Shown one piece after another: positions 42,779 through 49,246 of a stretch of 64,000 nucleotides of DNA. Made by a program: the position numbers and the translations under genes. The notes under the pieces were generated by a model, which saw only the letters and a list, made by a program, of their open reading frames with translations, searched no databases and was not told where the DNA came from. The DNA lies in contig NZ_JAGIPG010000001.1 of assembly GCF_017877055.1 (NCBI RefSeq), positions 310,001-374,000 on the forward strand, given 5' to 3'. The stretch's first letter is position 1. The number at the start of each line of letters is the position of its first letter. This DNA comes from Neorhizobium galegae. GTDB taxonomy: Bacteria; Pseudomonadota; Alphaproteobacteria; Rhizobiales; Rhizobiaceae.

Positions 42779-42803
42779 AACCCATGACCGCGAGTTTTGT
42801 TCC
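42779..42803 (-). promoter_or_regulatory. EcfG-type promoter for the candidate small RNA
   Basis: On the minus strand, GGAAC (42803-42799), 16 bases, then GGTT (42782-42779). The Rhizobiales general-stress sigma factor recognises GGAAC-N16/17-CGTT, and here the -10 differs at its first base. The terminator about 65 bases further gives it a clear short transcription unit. Confidence 0.6.
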
Positions 42804-42900
42804 TCCTCTCGTGCGCTTTGGCGCGAAACCTCCGGTGGCTCCCGGTTCGACAGGCAGATACGGAAAGGAGAACCGCACCACGAGCAAGGCGGCAGGACAC

Positions 42901-42925
42901 GGAACCAAACCCCATCCTCACGGTT
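42901..42925 (+). promoter_or_regulatory. EcfG-type promoter for the phosphoribosyltransferase-like gene
   Basis: GGAAC at 42901-42905, 16 bases, GGTT at 42922-42925. It lies 94 bases before the start codon at 43020, giving a leader of about 85 bases. It points away from the small-RNA promoter about 100 bases to its left. Confidence 0.6.
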
Positions 42926-43019
42926 GTCGGACGTCCGGCTGGTGATATCATGCCATCGGGCTGGCAAAAGAGAACCAAGTGCGGTGGCAGACGCCATCGC
43001 ACCATCCTGGGAGGATGCT

Positions 43020-43703
43020 ATGTTCGGTCTGAGCCCGACCTTTATCGATCGCGAGGATGCCGGAAGGCAATTGGCGGAAGCCATGCAGGCGGCCATGCCG
43101 CCCAATCCGATCCTGATGGCGTTGCCGCGTGGCGGTGTGCCGGTGGCCTTCGAAGTCGCCCAACGGCTCGGCCTGCCGCTCGACCTCCTCATCGTCCGCA
43201 AGATCGGCGCGCCCGGTCATCCCGAATACGGCATCGGCGCTGTCGTCGATGGGCGAGAGCCGCACGTGATCGTCGATGAGGATGCCGCCCGCCGCTTCCA
43301 CGTGCCCCCCGGCTATCTTGCCGCCGAGCGCGACCACCAGCTTGCCGAAATCGAACGCCGCCATCGAATGTATTTCGGCGAGGACGAGCCGAGCGAGCAT
43401 GATCACACGGGCCGCGACGTCATTCTGATCGATGACGGTATTGCAAACGGCGTCTCGATCCGCGCGGGCATCCATGCGCTGAAAGACATGGGGGTTGCGT
43501 CGATCCGGATTGCGGTGCCGGTCGCGCCGCGTCACTTGCTGGAATCCCTGAAGGAAGAGGTGGACGATATCGTCTGCCTGTCGGCTCCGGAACGCCTGGA
43601 AGCGGTCAGCCTGCACTATGGCGACTTCAGGGAGACGACCGACCAGGACGTGGTGCGCCTTTTGAAGGAGGCTCATCGGCTCAGCCGGACGCTGAGCCAT
43701 TGA
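43020..43703 (+). CDS. Phosphoribosyltransferase-fold protein
   Basis: A 227-residue type I phosphoribosyltransferase-like protein. LMALPRGGVPVAFEVAQRLG and IVRKIGAPGHPEYGIGAVVDG match the family common beside stress genes. The PRPP signature is VILIDDGIANGVSI, where canonical members have DDGIATGAT: the Thr that helps bind the ribose 5-phosphate is Asn here, so the activity may be altered. ATG 43020 has GGGAGG 7-8 bases upstream. An EcfG-like promoter precedes it. The substrate is unknown. Confidence 0.83.
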   Translation: MFGLSPTFIDREDAGRQLAEAMQAAMPPNPILMALPRGGVPVAFEVAQRLGLPLDLLIVRKIGAPGHPEYGIGAVVDGREPHVIVDEDAARRFHVPPGYLAAERDHQLAEIERRHRMYFGEDEPSEHDHTGRDVILIDDGIANGVSIRAGIHALKDMGVASIRIAVPVAPRHLLESLKEEVDDIVCLSAPERLEAVSLHYGDFRETTDQDVVRLLKEAHRLSRTLSH

Positions 43704-43706
43704 GCC

Positions 43707-44486
43707 TCAGAGCTCGACCGTTACCAGAAGCGGCAAATGGTCGGAGGCCTGGCGGGAAAGCGGGGTCGATACGACCTGCGTCGCGATCGGAGTGACTTCT
43801 CTGGAGACGAACACGTGGTCGATCCTCAGAAGCGGCAGACGGGACGGGAAGGTGGCCTTGGGTTTCATCCCGCTCAGGAGCGACGCATCTGCCATCTGGT
43901 GCGCGACGGCCTTGTAGGTTGCGGTCAGCGGAATGGCGTTGAAATCGCCGATCAGGATTTTCGGCTTGCCCTGACAATCCGGTGCGCCCATCCATCTCTC
44001 TCCGAGAATCTCGCCGATCTGGCGCATCCGGTCGCCGCCCAGCAGGCCAAGATGGGTATTGAATACCTGCAGCTTGTGCTCGCCGACCTCGATTTCCACC
44101 CACAGGGCGCCGCGCTGTTCGCCATGCGAGGGCAGGCTCGCACCCTTGACCATTTTTGCCGGCAGGGCCGTCAGGATTGCATCGCCGTACTGCTCTTCGG
44201 CGACGTTGAGCGCTGCGTGGAAATGGAACTCCATCTGCAGAAGAGACGCGATCGCATGCGCCTGGTCGATCCCGCCGGTGCGGCTGCGGCCGACATCCAA
44301 TTCCTGCAATCCGATGATATCCGGTTCAACGGCGGCGATGACCTCGGCCACCCGGGCGGGGTCGAGCCGGCGATCGGTACCGATGCAGGTATGCACATTG
44401 TAGCTCAGGATTTTCAGGCGGTGCCTTGCGGGAGAGGGCCGTGCCGTGGATGGGCCGGCCCTGGATGGCGATGTCCGATCAGTCAT
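43707..44486 (-). CDS. Endonuclease/exonuclease/phosphatase family protein, YbhP-like
   Basis: A 259-residue metal-dependent phosphoesterase fold. Catalytic blocks in order: LKILSYNVHTC, IIGLQELDVGR (metal-binding Glu), FNTHLGLLG, KILIGDFNAIPL and SDHLPLLVTVEL (catalytic Asp-His). With the next two genes it matches the E. coli ybhP-ybhO(clsB)-ybhN set, so a role with membrane lipids is likely. The ATG at 44486 has no ribosome-binding site and sits just after a minus-strand EcfG-like motif, so the mRNA may be leaderless. The ~20 residue N-terminal extension is low-complexity. Confidence 0.87.
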   Translation of the reverse strand: MTDRTSPSRAGPSTARPSPARHRLKILSYNVHTCIGTDRRLDPARVAEVIAAVEPDIIGLQELDVGRSRTGGIDQAHAIASLLQMEFHFHAALNVAEEQYGDAILTALPAKMVKGASLPSHGEQRGALWVEIEVGEHKLQVFNTHLGLLGGDRMRQIGEILGERWMGAPDCQGKPKILIGDFNAIPLTATYKAVAHQMADASLLSGMKPKATFPSRLPLLRIDHVFVSREVTPIATQVVSTPLSRQASDHLPLLVTVEL

Positions 44487-44493
44487 GGAGCGG

Positions 44494-44518
44494 GGAACAC
44501 CTTGGTCCCGGTTTCGTT
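44494..44518 (+). promoter_or_regulatory. EcfG-type promoter, with an overlapping minus-strand copy
   Basis: GGAAC at 44494-44498, 16 bases, CGTT at 44515-44518: a full match to the EcfG consensus, 33 bases before the YbhN-like start. Because CGTT is followed by CC, the opposite strand reads GGAAC (44520-44516), 16 bases, TGTT (44499-44496), facing the YbhP-like gene. One near-palindromic element may therefore serve both divergent genes. Confidence 0.7.
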
Positions 44519-44551
44519 CCCATTGTTATACAGTCGTTTACGAGAGGAACC

Positions 44552-45493
44552 ATGATCGCCAGACGCCATCTGCTCAAGTTTCTGATCGGCGTTGCGATCT
44601 GCCTGGCGGTCTTCCTCGTCTATCGCAGCCTCGGTCGCTACACGCTTGACGAGATCGAGGAATCGGTCCGCTCGATCGCCGCTTTCCGGCTGGCGACCGC
44701 GTTTTCCTTCGTCATCCTTTCCTATCTCTGCCTCGGCGGCTTCGATGCGCTTGCCGTGCGATATGCGGGCAAGCCGCTTCCCCTGCGGCAGACCTCGCTC
44801 GCGTCCTTCGCGGCACTGTCGATCGGTCATAATGTCGGGCTCTCCGCGCTCAGCAGCGGTGCCGTGCGATACCGGTTCTACACGCGCTGGGGTCTGACCG
44901 GCGAGGATATCGCCAAGGTCATCGTCTTCTGCGGAGCGACTGTCGGCCTGGGTCTTGGAACGCTGGCCGGGCTGGCGCTGCTGCTCCAGCCGGGCGACGC
45001 GGCGGACCTGCTCGGCCTCGACCGCACGGCACGGCTCGTCGTCGGTCTTCTCTGCCTTGCCGGTCCTGCGGTCTATCTGCTGATCTGCGCCTTCGTGCGC
45101 CGTCCTCTTGTCGTGCACAACTGGCGTTTCGAGCCGCCGGCGATACAGCTTGCGCTCGGCCAGATCGTCATCGGCACGCTGAATTTCGCCTGTGTCACGG
45201 CGTCCATCCAGCAGCTTCTGGCGAGCTTTACCGATGCCGGATACCTGAATGTGGCCAGCGCCTACGTCACTGCCAACATAGCCGCTCTGATCAGCCATGT
45301 GCCGGGCGGGCTCGGCGTACTGGAGGCGACCATGCTCGGGATCCTGCCGACATCCGCTTCGATCGGAGCACTGATTGCCTTCCGCGTGCTTTATTTTTTC
45401 GTGCCGCTCACCGTCGGCGTGCCGACATTTCTCGTCACCGAGGCCTATTATCGTCATCGGGGCGGCAAGTTCCTAGAGCAGACGGTGATGTGA
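44552..45493 (+). CDS. YbhN / UPF0104-like membrane protein (lysylphosphatidylglycerol synthase TM family)
   Basis: A 313-residue inner-membrane protein with about seven or eight helices. The family signature is in FAALSIGHNVGLSALSSGAV, then RYRFYTRWGLTG, and ALISHVPGGLGVLEATMLG. The family is the flippase-like transmembrane part of MprF without the synthase domain. ATG 44552 has GAGAGGAA upstream. It is divergent from the YbhP-like gene and convergent, by a 21-base overlap, with the phospholipase-D-type gene, so all three YbhPON members are together. Confidence 0.9.
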   Translation: MIARRHLLKFLIGVAICLAVFLVYRSLGRYTLDEIEESVRSIAAFRLATAFSFVILSYLCLGGFDALAVRYAGKPLPLRQTSLASFAALSIGHNVGLSALSSGAVRYRFYTRWGLTGEDIAKVIVFCGATVGLGLGTLAGLALLLQPGDAADLLGLDRTARLVVGLLCLAGPAVYLLICAFVRRPLVVHNWRFEPPAIQLALGQIVIGTLNFACVTASIQQLLASFTDAGYLNVASAYVTANIAALISHVPGGLGVLEATMLGILPTSASIGALIAFRVLYFFVPLTVGVPTFLVTEAYYRHRGGKFLEQTVM

Positions 45494-46978
45494 CAGGCGG
45501 GCGAGAAGCCGCCTGAGACCAGTCTTGATTTCCGGGATCGGCCAGAAGGGCTGTTTCGGGTCGATGATGCCGGTGCCGACAAGAGACGCCGTTTCGCCTT
45601 TTTCCGTATCGACGTCGTAGCTCCGCAGGCCGCGAGGCTTGACGTTCAGCCGATCGACGGCCGCCAGCATGGACCCGGTCTCCGCGATAACCCGCGCAAC
45701 TTCCGCCGGTTGAGCGTCGAGATGTTCTGCGATCAGCTCGTCCCGGAGCGCGGCGATCGCCAACCGGCCGGTCGGGTCAGAGGTTTCGATCGCAAGGTCC
45801 GCCTCCGTGTCCAGCCCTTCGGAGCGGTTGTTGAGATTGGAAGAGCCGACCCGCACGAACTGGTCGTCGACGATGATCAGTTTGGAATGAACGATGATTT
45901 CCCGTTCGACGCCCTTGCCATCCGCGGCAACGGCAAAGAAAACCCGCAGCCGCCCATAACGATCCGCGCGCTTCAGGCGACGGATCAGCCGGTTGCGGTT
46001 GTGGCCCATCATCAGCTTTTCCAGGAAACCATGGGATTCACGCGTGACGATCACGAGGATTTCCGGGCCATCGGCTTTCCTCAACCGTTTGGCGAGCGTG
46101 CGCGCCACGCCGAAGGAGGCGAGATACTGGGTCTCGATATAGAGATGGCGTTTGGCGGCCTTCAGCGCGTCGTGCGTCAGCCGTATCGCCTCGCGGTGGC
46201 CCCGATGGCCTCTCCATTTCCACGCCTCGGTGAGCGCCAGGCCGGTGTTGCAGTCGGTCAGCGCCGGTTCCAGACCTGCCGGCCACGGATTTTCGCCCGG
46301 CATATCGAGCGGCGAAAGGACCTGGCGGGTTGCTTTCTCCCATCGACGGCGCGCGACATCGCCGATCAGCTTTGCCGTATCGCCGGTGACGATCGTCTGT
46401 ATATCGTGGACGGGGCCGTAGGTGGTTCCGTCCGGCGCCCGGCGCAGCGGGTTGTCGATCGCATGGCTGCGGTCGTCCCAGCGGCGTGCGGTCAGGTCGA
46501 TGCCGCCGAGGAAGGCGGTCCGGTCGTCGATCGCGACGATTTTCTGATGATGGCTGGCGCGCAGCGGATGTTCGAAATCGAAATGCAGGAAGATGCGCGG
46601 ATGGTCTTTCCAATCCATCTTGCCGAACATCTTGAGGCTCTTGCCGGAGTAGACAGGGCCCATGCCCCAGACCAGGATGCGGATTTCAAGCGAGGGCTTT
46701 TCCTCGACCATCTTGCGCAGCAGAGCACCGATCGTTTCACCGTCGGGGTCGCGGGGACGAAGGACGATGTCAGGATTGAAATCCCAGCCGATGATGAAGA
46801 TCGAACGTACCGCTTGCCTCAATACCTGATCGATCCGGCGAAAATAGTCCTCGCCATCGATCAGAAAGGCGAGCTTTTCCGCCTTCGCTCTACGCCAGGC
46901 ATTGCGGCCAGGCCGGATGATGGGTTCGAATGAGAATCCCGTATCCCGGGTCGGGATCGATTGCGTCCTTACGTCCAC
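45473..46978 (-). CDS. Phospholipase D family protein, cardiolipin-synthase-like (ClsB/YbhO type)
   Basis: A 501-residue member of the HKD superfamily. Two catalytic HxKxxxxD motifs are visible: HHQKIVAIDDRTAFLGGIDL and HSKLIIVDDQFVRVGSSNLN. Members condense phosphatidylglycerol with another lipid to make cardiolipin, or hydrolyse phosphodiesters. GTG 46978 is the start with GAGG 7 bases upstream. A perfect EcfG-consensus promoter ends 30 bases before it. It lacks N-terminal membrane helices, as ClsB does. Its exact lipid substrate is not known. Confidence 0.88.
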   Translation of the reverse strand: MDVRTQSIPTRDTGFSFEPIIRPGRNAWRRAKAEKLAFLIDGEDYFRRIDQVLRQAVRSIFIIGWDFNPDIVLRPRDPDGETIGALLRKMVEEKPSLEIRILVWGMGPVYSGKSLKMFGKMDWKDHPRIFLHFDFEHPLRASHHQKIVAIDDRTAFLGGIDLTARRWDDRSHAIDNPLRRAPDGTTYGPVHDIQTIVTGDTAKLIGDVARRRWEKATRQVLSPLDMPGENPWPAGLEPALTDCNTGLALTEAWKWRGHRGHREAIRLTHDALKAAKRHLYIETQYLASFGVARTLAKRLRKADGPEILVIVTRESHGFLEKLMMGHNRNRLIRRLKRADRYGRLRVFFAVAADGKGVEREIIVHSKLIIVDDQFVRVGSSNLNNRSEGLDTEADLAIETSDPTGRLAIAALRDELIAEHLDAQPAEVARVIAETGSMLAAVDRLNVKPRGLRSYDVDTEKGETASLVGTGIIDPKQPFWPIPEIKTGLRRLLARLSHHRLL

Positions 46979-47007
46979 CTGGCCACCTCGTCATGAAATC
47001 GCAGATG

Positions 47008-47033
47008 AACGCGCGGGTTTTGTCCTTTGTTCC
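47008..47033 (-). promoter_or_regulatory. EcfG-type promoter for the phospholipase-D-type gene
   Basis: On the minus strand, GGAAC (47033-47029), 17 bases, CGTT (47011-47008), an exact consensus match. The predicted transcript would start about 20 bases before the GTG start. Confidence 0.7.
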
Positions 47034-47072
47034 AAGGCCGTATTCTCGCCGAGCCGGATGAAGTGGTGGGCG

Positions 47073-47276
47073 CTATTCGATAACCGTTTGCTGAGCCGGG
47101 TTGGGTGCAATGAAATTGTTGTTGCCATCTCTGAAGGCTTCCATCGCGACAATGAGCCCGAGGAGGATGAGAGCTGCGGCGCCCAGCAGCTTCCAAAGCC
47201 CGTTCGTCGTGGATTTCGGGCTGCTCTTGTCCTGCACTTCCCGGTGGTCTGCACGTGTATGGCCATGGATGTTCAT
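47073..47276 (-). CDS. Small single-helix membrane protein, hypothetical
   Basis: A 67-residue protein: polar N-terminus (MNIHGHTRADHREVQDKSS), one hydrophobic helix around LLGAAALILLGLIVAM, then a short Asn-rich tail. I do not recognise a family. ATG 47276 is preceded by GGTAG at close spacing, and a GTG 39 bases earlier is an alternative start. It lies 35 bases after the small proline-rich gene and probably shares its EcfG promoter. Confidence 0.6.
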   Translation of the reverse strand: MNIHGHTRADHREVQDKSSPKSTTNGLWKLLGAAALILLGLIVAMEAFRDGNNNFIAPNPAQQTVIE

Positions 47277-47311
47277 GATCGATCTACCGTCGCTTTCGCG
47301 CCGCTCCTTCT

Positions 47312-47494
47312 TCACCTGAATGCCAGGTTGCCAGGCGGCATATAGACTGGCGGATTGGGGTTCTCGTCGGGATTGGGCAACGGCGTCTCGTCCGGCAGCC
47401 GATCCGGTTCCGGTTCGTTAATCGGCGGTTCCGGCTTCCAGATGGGCGCCGGCATAGGCGGGCGTTCACTTGGTTCGCGAGGATCGGGTATCAT
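47312..47494 (-). CDS. Small proline-rich protein, hypothetical
   Basis: A 60-residue protein with many Pro, Glu, Asp and Asn residues (RPPMPAPIWKPEPPINEPEP) and no membrane helix or signal. It is likely disordered. The start ATG 47494 is well supported by AGGGAG 7 bases upstream; an EcfG-like promoter lies 27 bases before it. No family recognised. The good ribosome-binding site and promoter are the evidence that it is real. Confidence 0.65.
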   Translation of the reverse strand: MIPDPREPSERPPMPAPIWKPEPPINEPEPDRLPDETPLPNPDENPNPPVYMPPGNLAFR

Positions 47495-47520
47495 GGAAAA
47501 CTCCCTGTTACTCATCCCAC

Positions 47521-47545
47521 AACCGCCCGGCATGGCGATTGTTCC
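47521..47545 (-). promoter_or_regulatory. EcfG-type promoter for the small-protein operon
   Basis: On the minus strand, GGAAC (47545-47541), 16 bases, GGTT (47524-47521), placed between the small membrane protein gene at 47559 and the proline-rich protein start at 47494. Confidence 0.6.
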
Positions 47546-47558
47546 GCGCGAATTAAGC

Positions 47559-47753
47559 CTAACGTTTCGTGGAGCCGGTGCTGGTCGGGTCTGTTTCCGG
47601 AGCCGGCGTCTGCGCCCTGTCGCTTGTCGTCGGAGGTGCCGGTGCCTGTGCCGTATTGTCCGACCTGCCGGTGAAATAGTAGCCGGCAGCCATCAAGAGG
47701 AGCACTACGATAATCCCTCCGATGATGGAATTTGCCCTCATCTCTCGTGACAT
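47559..47753 (-). CDS. Small membrane-anchored Pro/Thr-rich protein, hypothetical
   Basis: A 64-residue protein: short charged N-terminus, one helix (SIIGGIIVVLLLMAAGYYFT), then a disordered tail rich in Ala, Pro, Thr and Ser ending STKR. The layout suggests a membrane anchor with a periplasmic tail. Similar small proteins are frequent beside stress genes in rhizobia. ATG 47753 has GAGGCGAAG upstream. No EcfG motif was found directly in front of it. Confidence 0.65.
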   Translation of the reverse strand: MSREMRANSIIGGIIVVLLLMAAGYYFTGRSDNTAQAPAPPTTSDRAQTPAPETDPTSTGSTKR

Positions 47754-47831
47754 GATCTTCGCCTCTATGGCTCGTGAATTTACTACTGGACAATTCGCAA
47801 ACGGCGGCAATGTTCCCAGCATCGAGGTGAA

Positions 47832-47856
47832 GGAACTTCGCATGCTTTCAAGGGTT
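47832..47856 (+). promoter_or_regulatory. EcfG-type promoter for the DUF892 gene
   Basis: GGAAC at 47832-47836, 16 bases, GGTT at 47853-47856, 64 bases before the start of the ferritin-like gene. The -10 differs from CGTT at the first base, as in several neighbours. Confidence 0.6.
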
Positions 47857-47920
47857 GAATCCGGCTGTCTTGCGTTCCAGAAATAACTGATTTGGGCAAC
47901 CAATTTGCGAGGAGAAGCGA

Positions 47921-48433
47921 ATGACCCATGCCCGAGACAATTTCCTCGCGTGGCTACGTGCCGCCCATGCCATGGAAGAACAGGCGATCACTACACTTTC
48001 CGCCCAATCCCGGCGGATCGAGAGTTATCCCGATCTCAAGACCCGTATCGTACAGCACCTGCGCGAGACGGAGGAGCACGCCCAGGCGCTGACGACGCTC
48101 CTCGACCATTTTTCGGCAACTGGCGGCGTGTCGGCAATCAAGGACATGGCTGCCAAGCTGACGGCCAAGGCCCAGGGCGTCGGCGGCATGTTGACCAGCG
48201 ACGAGGTGGTCAAGGGAGTGATGGCAAGCTATGCCTTCGAGCACATGGAAATCGCCAGCTACCGGGTCCTGATCGCAGCGGCCGACGAACTGGATGAAAT
48301 GGAGGCGAAGGCCGTCTTTGAACGCATTCTTGGCGAAGAGATCGCTATGGCCAACTGGCTGGAAGCCAATCTCGACGCCATCACCCGCGTATTCCTGATG
48401 CGCGACGAACGAGACCTGATGGCCAAGAGATAA
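47921..48433 (+). CDS. DUF892 ferritin-like stress protein (YciE/YciF type)
   Basis: A 170-residue four-helix-bundle protein. Helix motifs with carboxylate and His residues (AAHAMEEQAITTL, LRETEEHAQALTTLLDHF, SYAFEHMEIASYRVLIAA, ILGEEIAMANWLEANL) give the di-iron-like ExxH pattern of DUF892. Members are induced by osmotic or general stress in enterics; activity is unknown. ATG 47921 has AGGAG 7-8 bases upstream. An EcfG-like promoter precedes it, which fits that expression pattern. Confidence 0.9.
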   Translation: MTHARDNFLAWLRAAHAMEEQAITTLSAQSRRIESYPDLKTRIVQHLRETEEHAQALTTLLDHFSATGGVSAIKDMAAKLTAKAQGVGGMLTSDEVVKGVMASYAFEHMEIASYRVLIAAADELDEMEAKAVFERILGEEIAMANWLEANLDAITRVFLMRDERDLMAKR

Positions 48434-48485
48434 GTGGCGAAGTACTGAAGGGGCCTAGCCGCTGCGATTGCTGCTGGCACGGATG

Positions 48486-48701
48486 TCAGGCTTCCAGGCG
48501 TGCGTCCGGGTCGAGATGGATGTACAGCTCTCGTGGATCGCGTACGCCCTGTTGATAAAGCTGAAAGATTTGTGCTGCGAGATTGTTTGCGGCGAGGCTG
48601 CCGCCAGCAAGTCCACGCTCTGCGCAGATCTCGTCGAACAGGCGTTGAAGAAATGCAAGTTCCGTCGGTTCGAAGGTGGTGGTCAGGACTGCCGCATTCA
48701 T
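48486..48701 (-). CDS. Conserved small hypothetical protein
   Basis: A 71-residue soluble protein, predicted helical: FEPTELAFLQRLFDEICAER, then NNLAAQIFQLYQQGVRDP. No known family recognised. ATG 48701 has GGGAGG 8 bases upstream, and an EcfG-like motif lies 73 bases before it. The regular amphipathic helices and the good start site support a real gene. Confidence 0.72.
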   Translation of the reverse strand: MNAAVLTTTFEPTELAFLQRLFDEICAERGLAGGSLAANNLAAQIFQLYQQGVRDPRELYIHLDPDARLEA

Positions 48702-48773
48702 CTTTTCAGCCTCCCAAATGGTGGCGAAAGCGCTCCCTGTCTTTCAGTCGCCGGCGCGCTCCTGTCTTCAGCC

Positions 48774-48799
48774 AACGATAGACAAAGACTACTACTTCC
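48774..48799 (-). promoter_or_regulatory. EcfG-like promoter, variant -35
   Basis: On the minus strand, GGAAG (48799-48795), 17 bases, CGTT (48777-48774), upstream of the gene at 48701. The -35 differs from GGAAC at the last base, so it is the weakest of the set. Confidence 0.4.
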
Positions 48800-48889
48800 C
48801 TTCCACTTTGCAAGGGAGGAAAGCCGGGTGGTGCAGCACGTGGAATGCTCAAGATCGCTTCTCAAGCAGTCGTGAATGTAATTGCTTTT

Positions 48890-49105
48890 TCAATCGTTAA
48901 GATGGTTCGCCTCGTGATCGTGCAACTGTTCCGTCTGTACCATTTTGCTATCCAGTCCGCGTTCCCTCGAATGCTGTGCCTTGTCGCGGTTTGACAGCAC
49001 TTTGTTCTCGGGAAGGATCGCATTGTCGATCTCTGTCATGGCCCCGTTTCCGCTGTTTTTTCCCTGTGCTCCGGCGCCCATCCGTTTTGAACTGGCTTTG
49101 GCCAT
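48890..49105 (-). CDS. Small hydrophilic hypothetical protein
   Basis: A 71-residue, highly polar protein: MAKASSKRMGAGAQGKNSGN, later AQHSRERGLDSKMVQTEQLH, ending in DHEANHLND. No membrane helix or known domain; low hydrophobicity suggests disorder, as in hydrophilic stress proteins. ATG 49105 has AAGG 8 bases upstream. No EcfG motif seen upstream. Confidence 0.65.
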   Translation of the reverse strand: MAKASSKRMGAGAQGKNSGNGAMTEIDNAILPENKVLSNRDKAQHSRERGLDSKMVQTEQLHDHEANHLND

Positions 49106-49246
49106 GATGTCTGCCTTCTGGTTATTGGTTTTCACTGAAAAGCTAGAACCGCGCAGGAGAGTTTTTGATCCGCCAAAAATCGGATAGGAGAAATCTGAAT
49201 GATCTCACTGCGCAGATTTTAAGGTTTCAGCTCTAGGGTCCGGGTC

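Noticed and set aside
42846-42866. GGTTCGA resembling a tRNA T-loop
   Set aside because: No acceptor stem, anticodon arm or D-loop can be folded around it on either strand.
42717-43005. A 96-codon frame on the minus strand upstream of cydA
   Set aside because: It has no ribosome-binding site, runs across both EcfG-like promoters, and has an unlikely composition. The small-RNA interpretation explains the terminator better.
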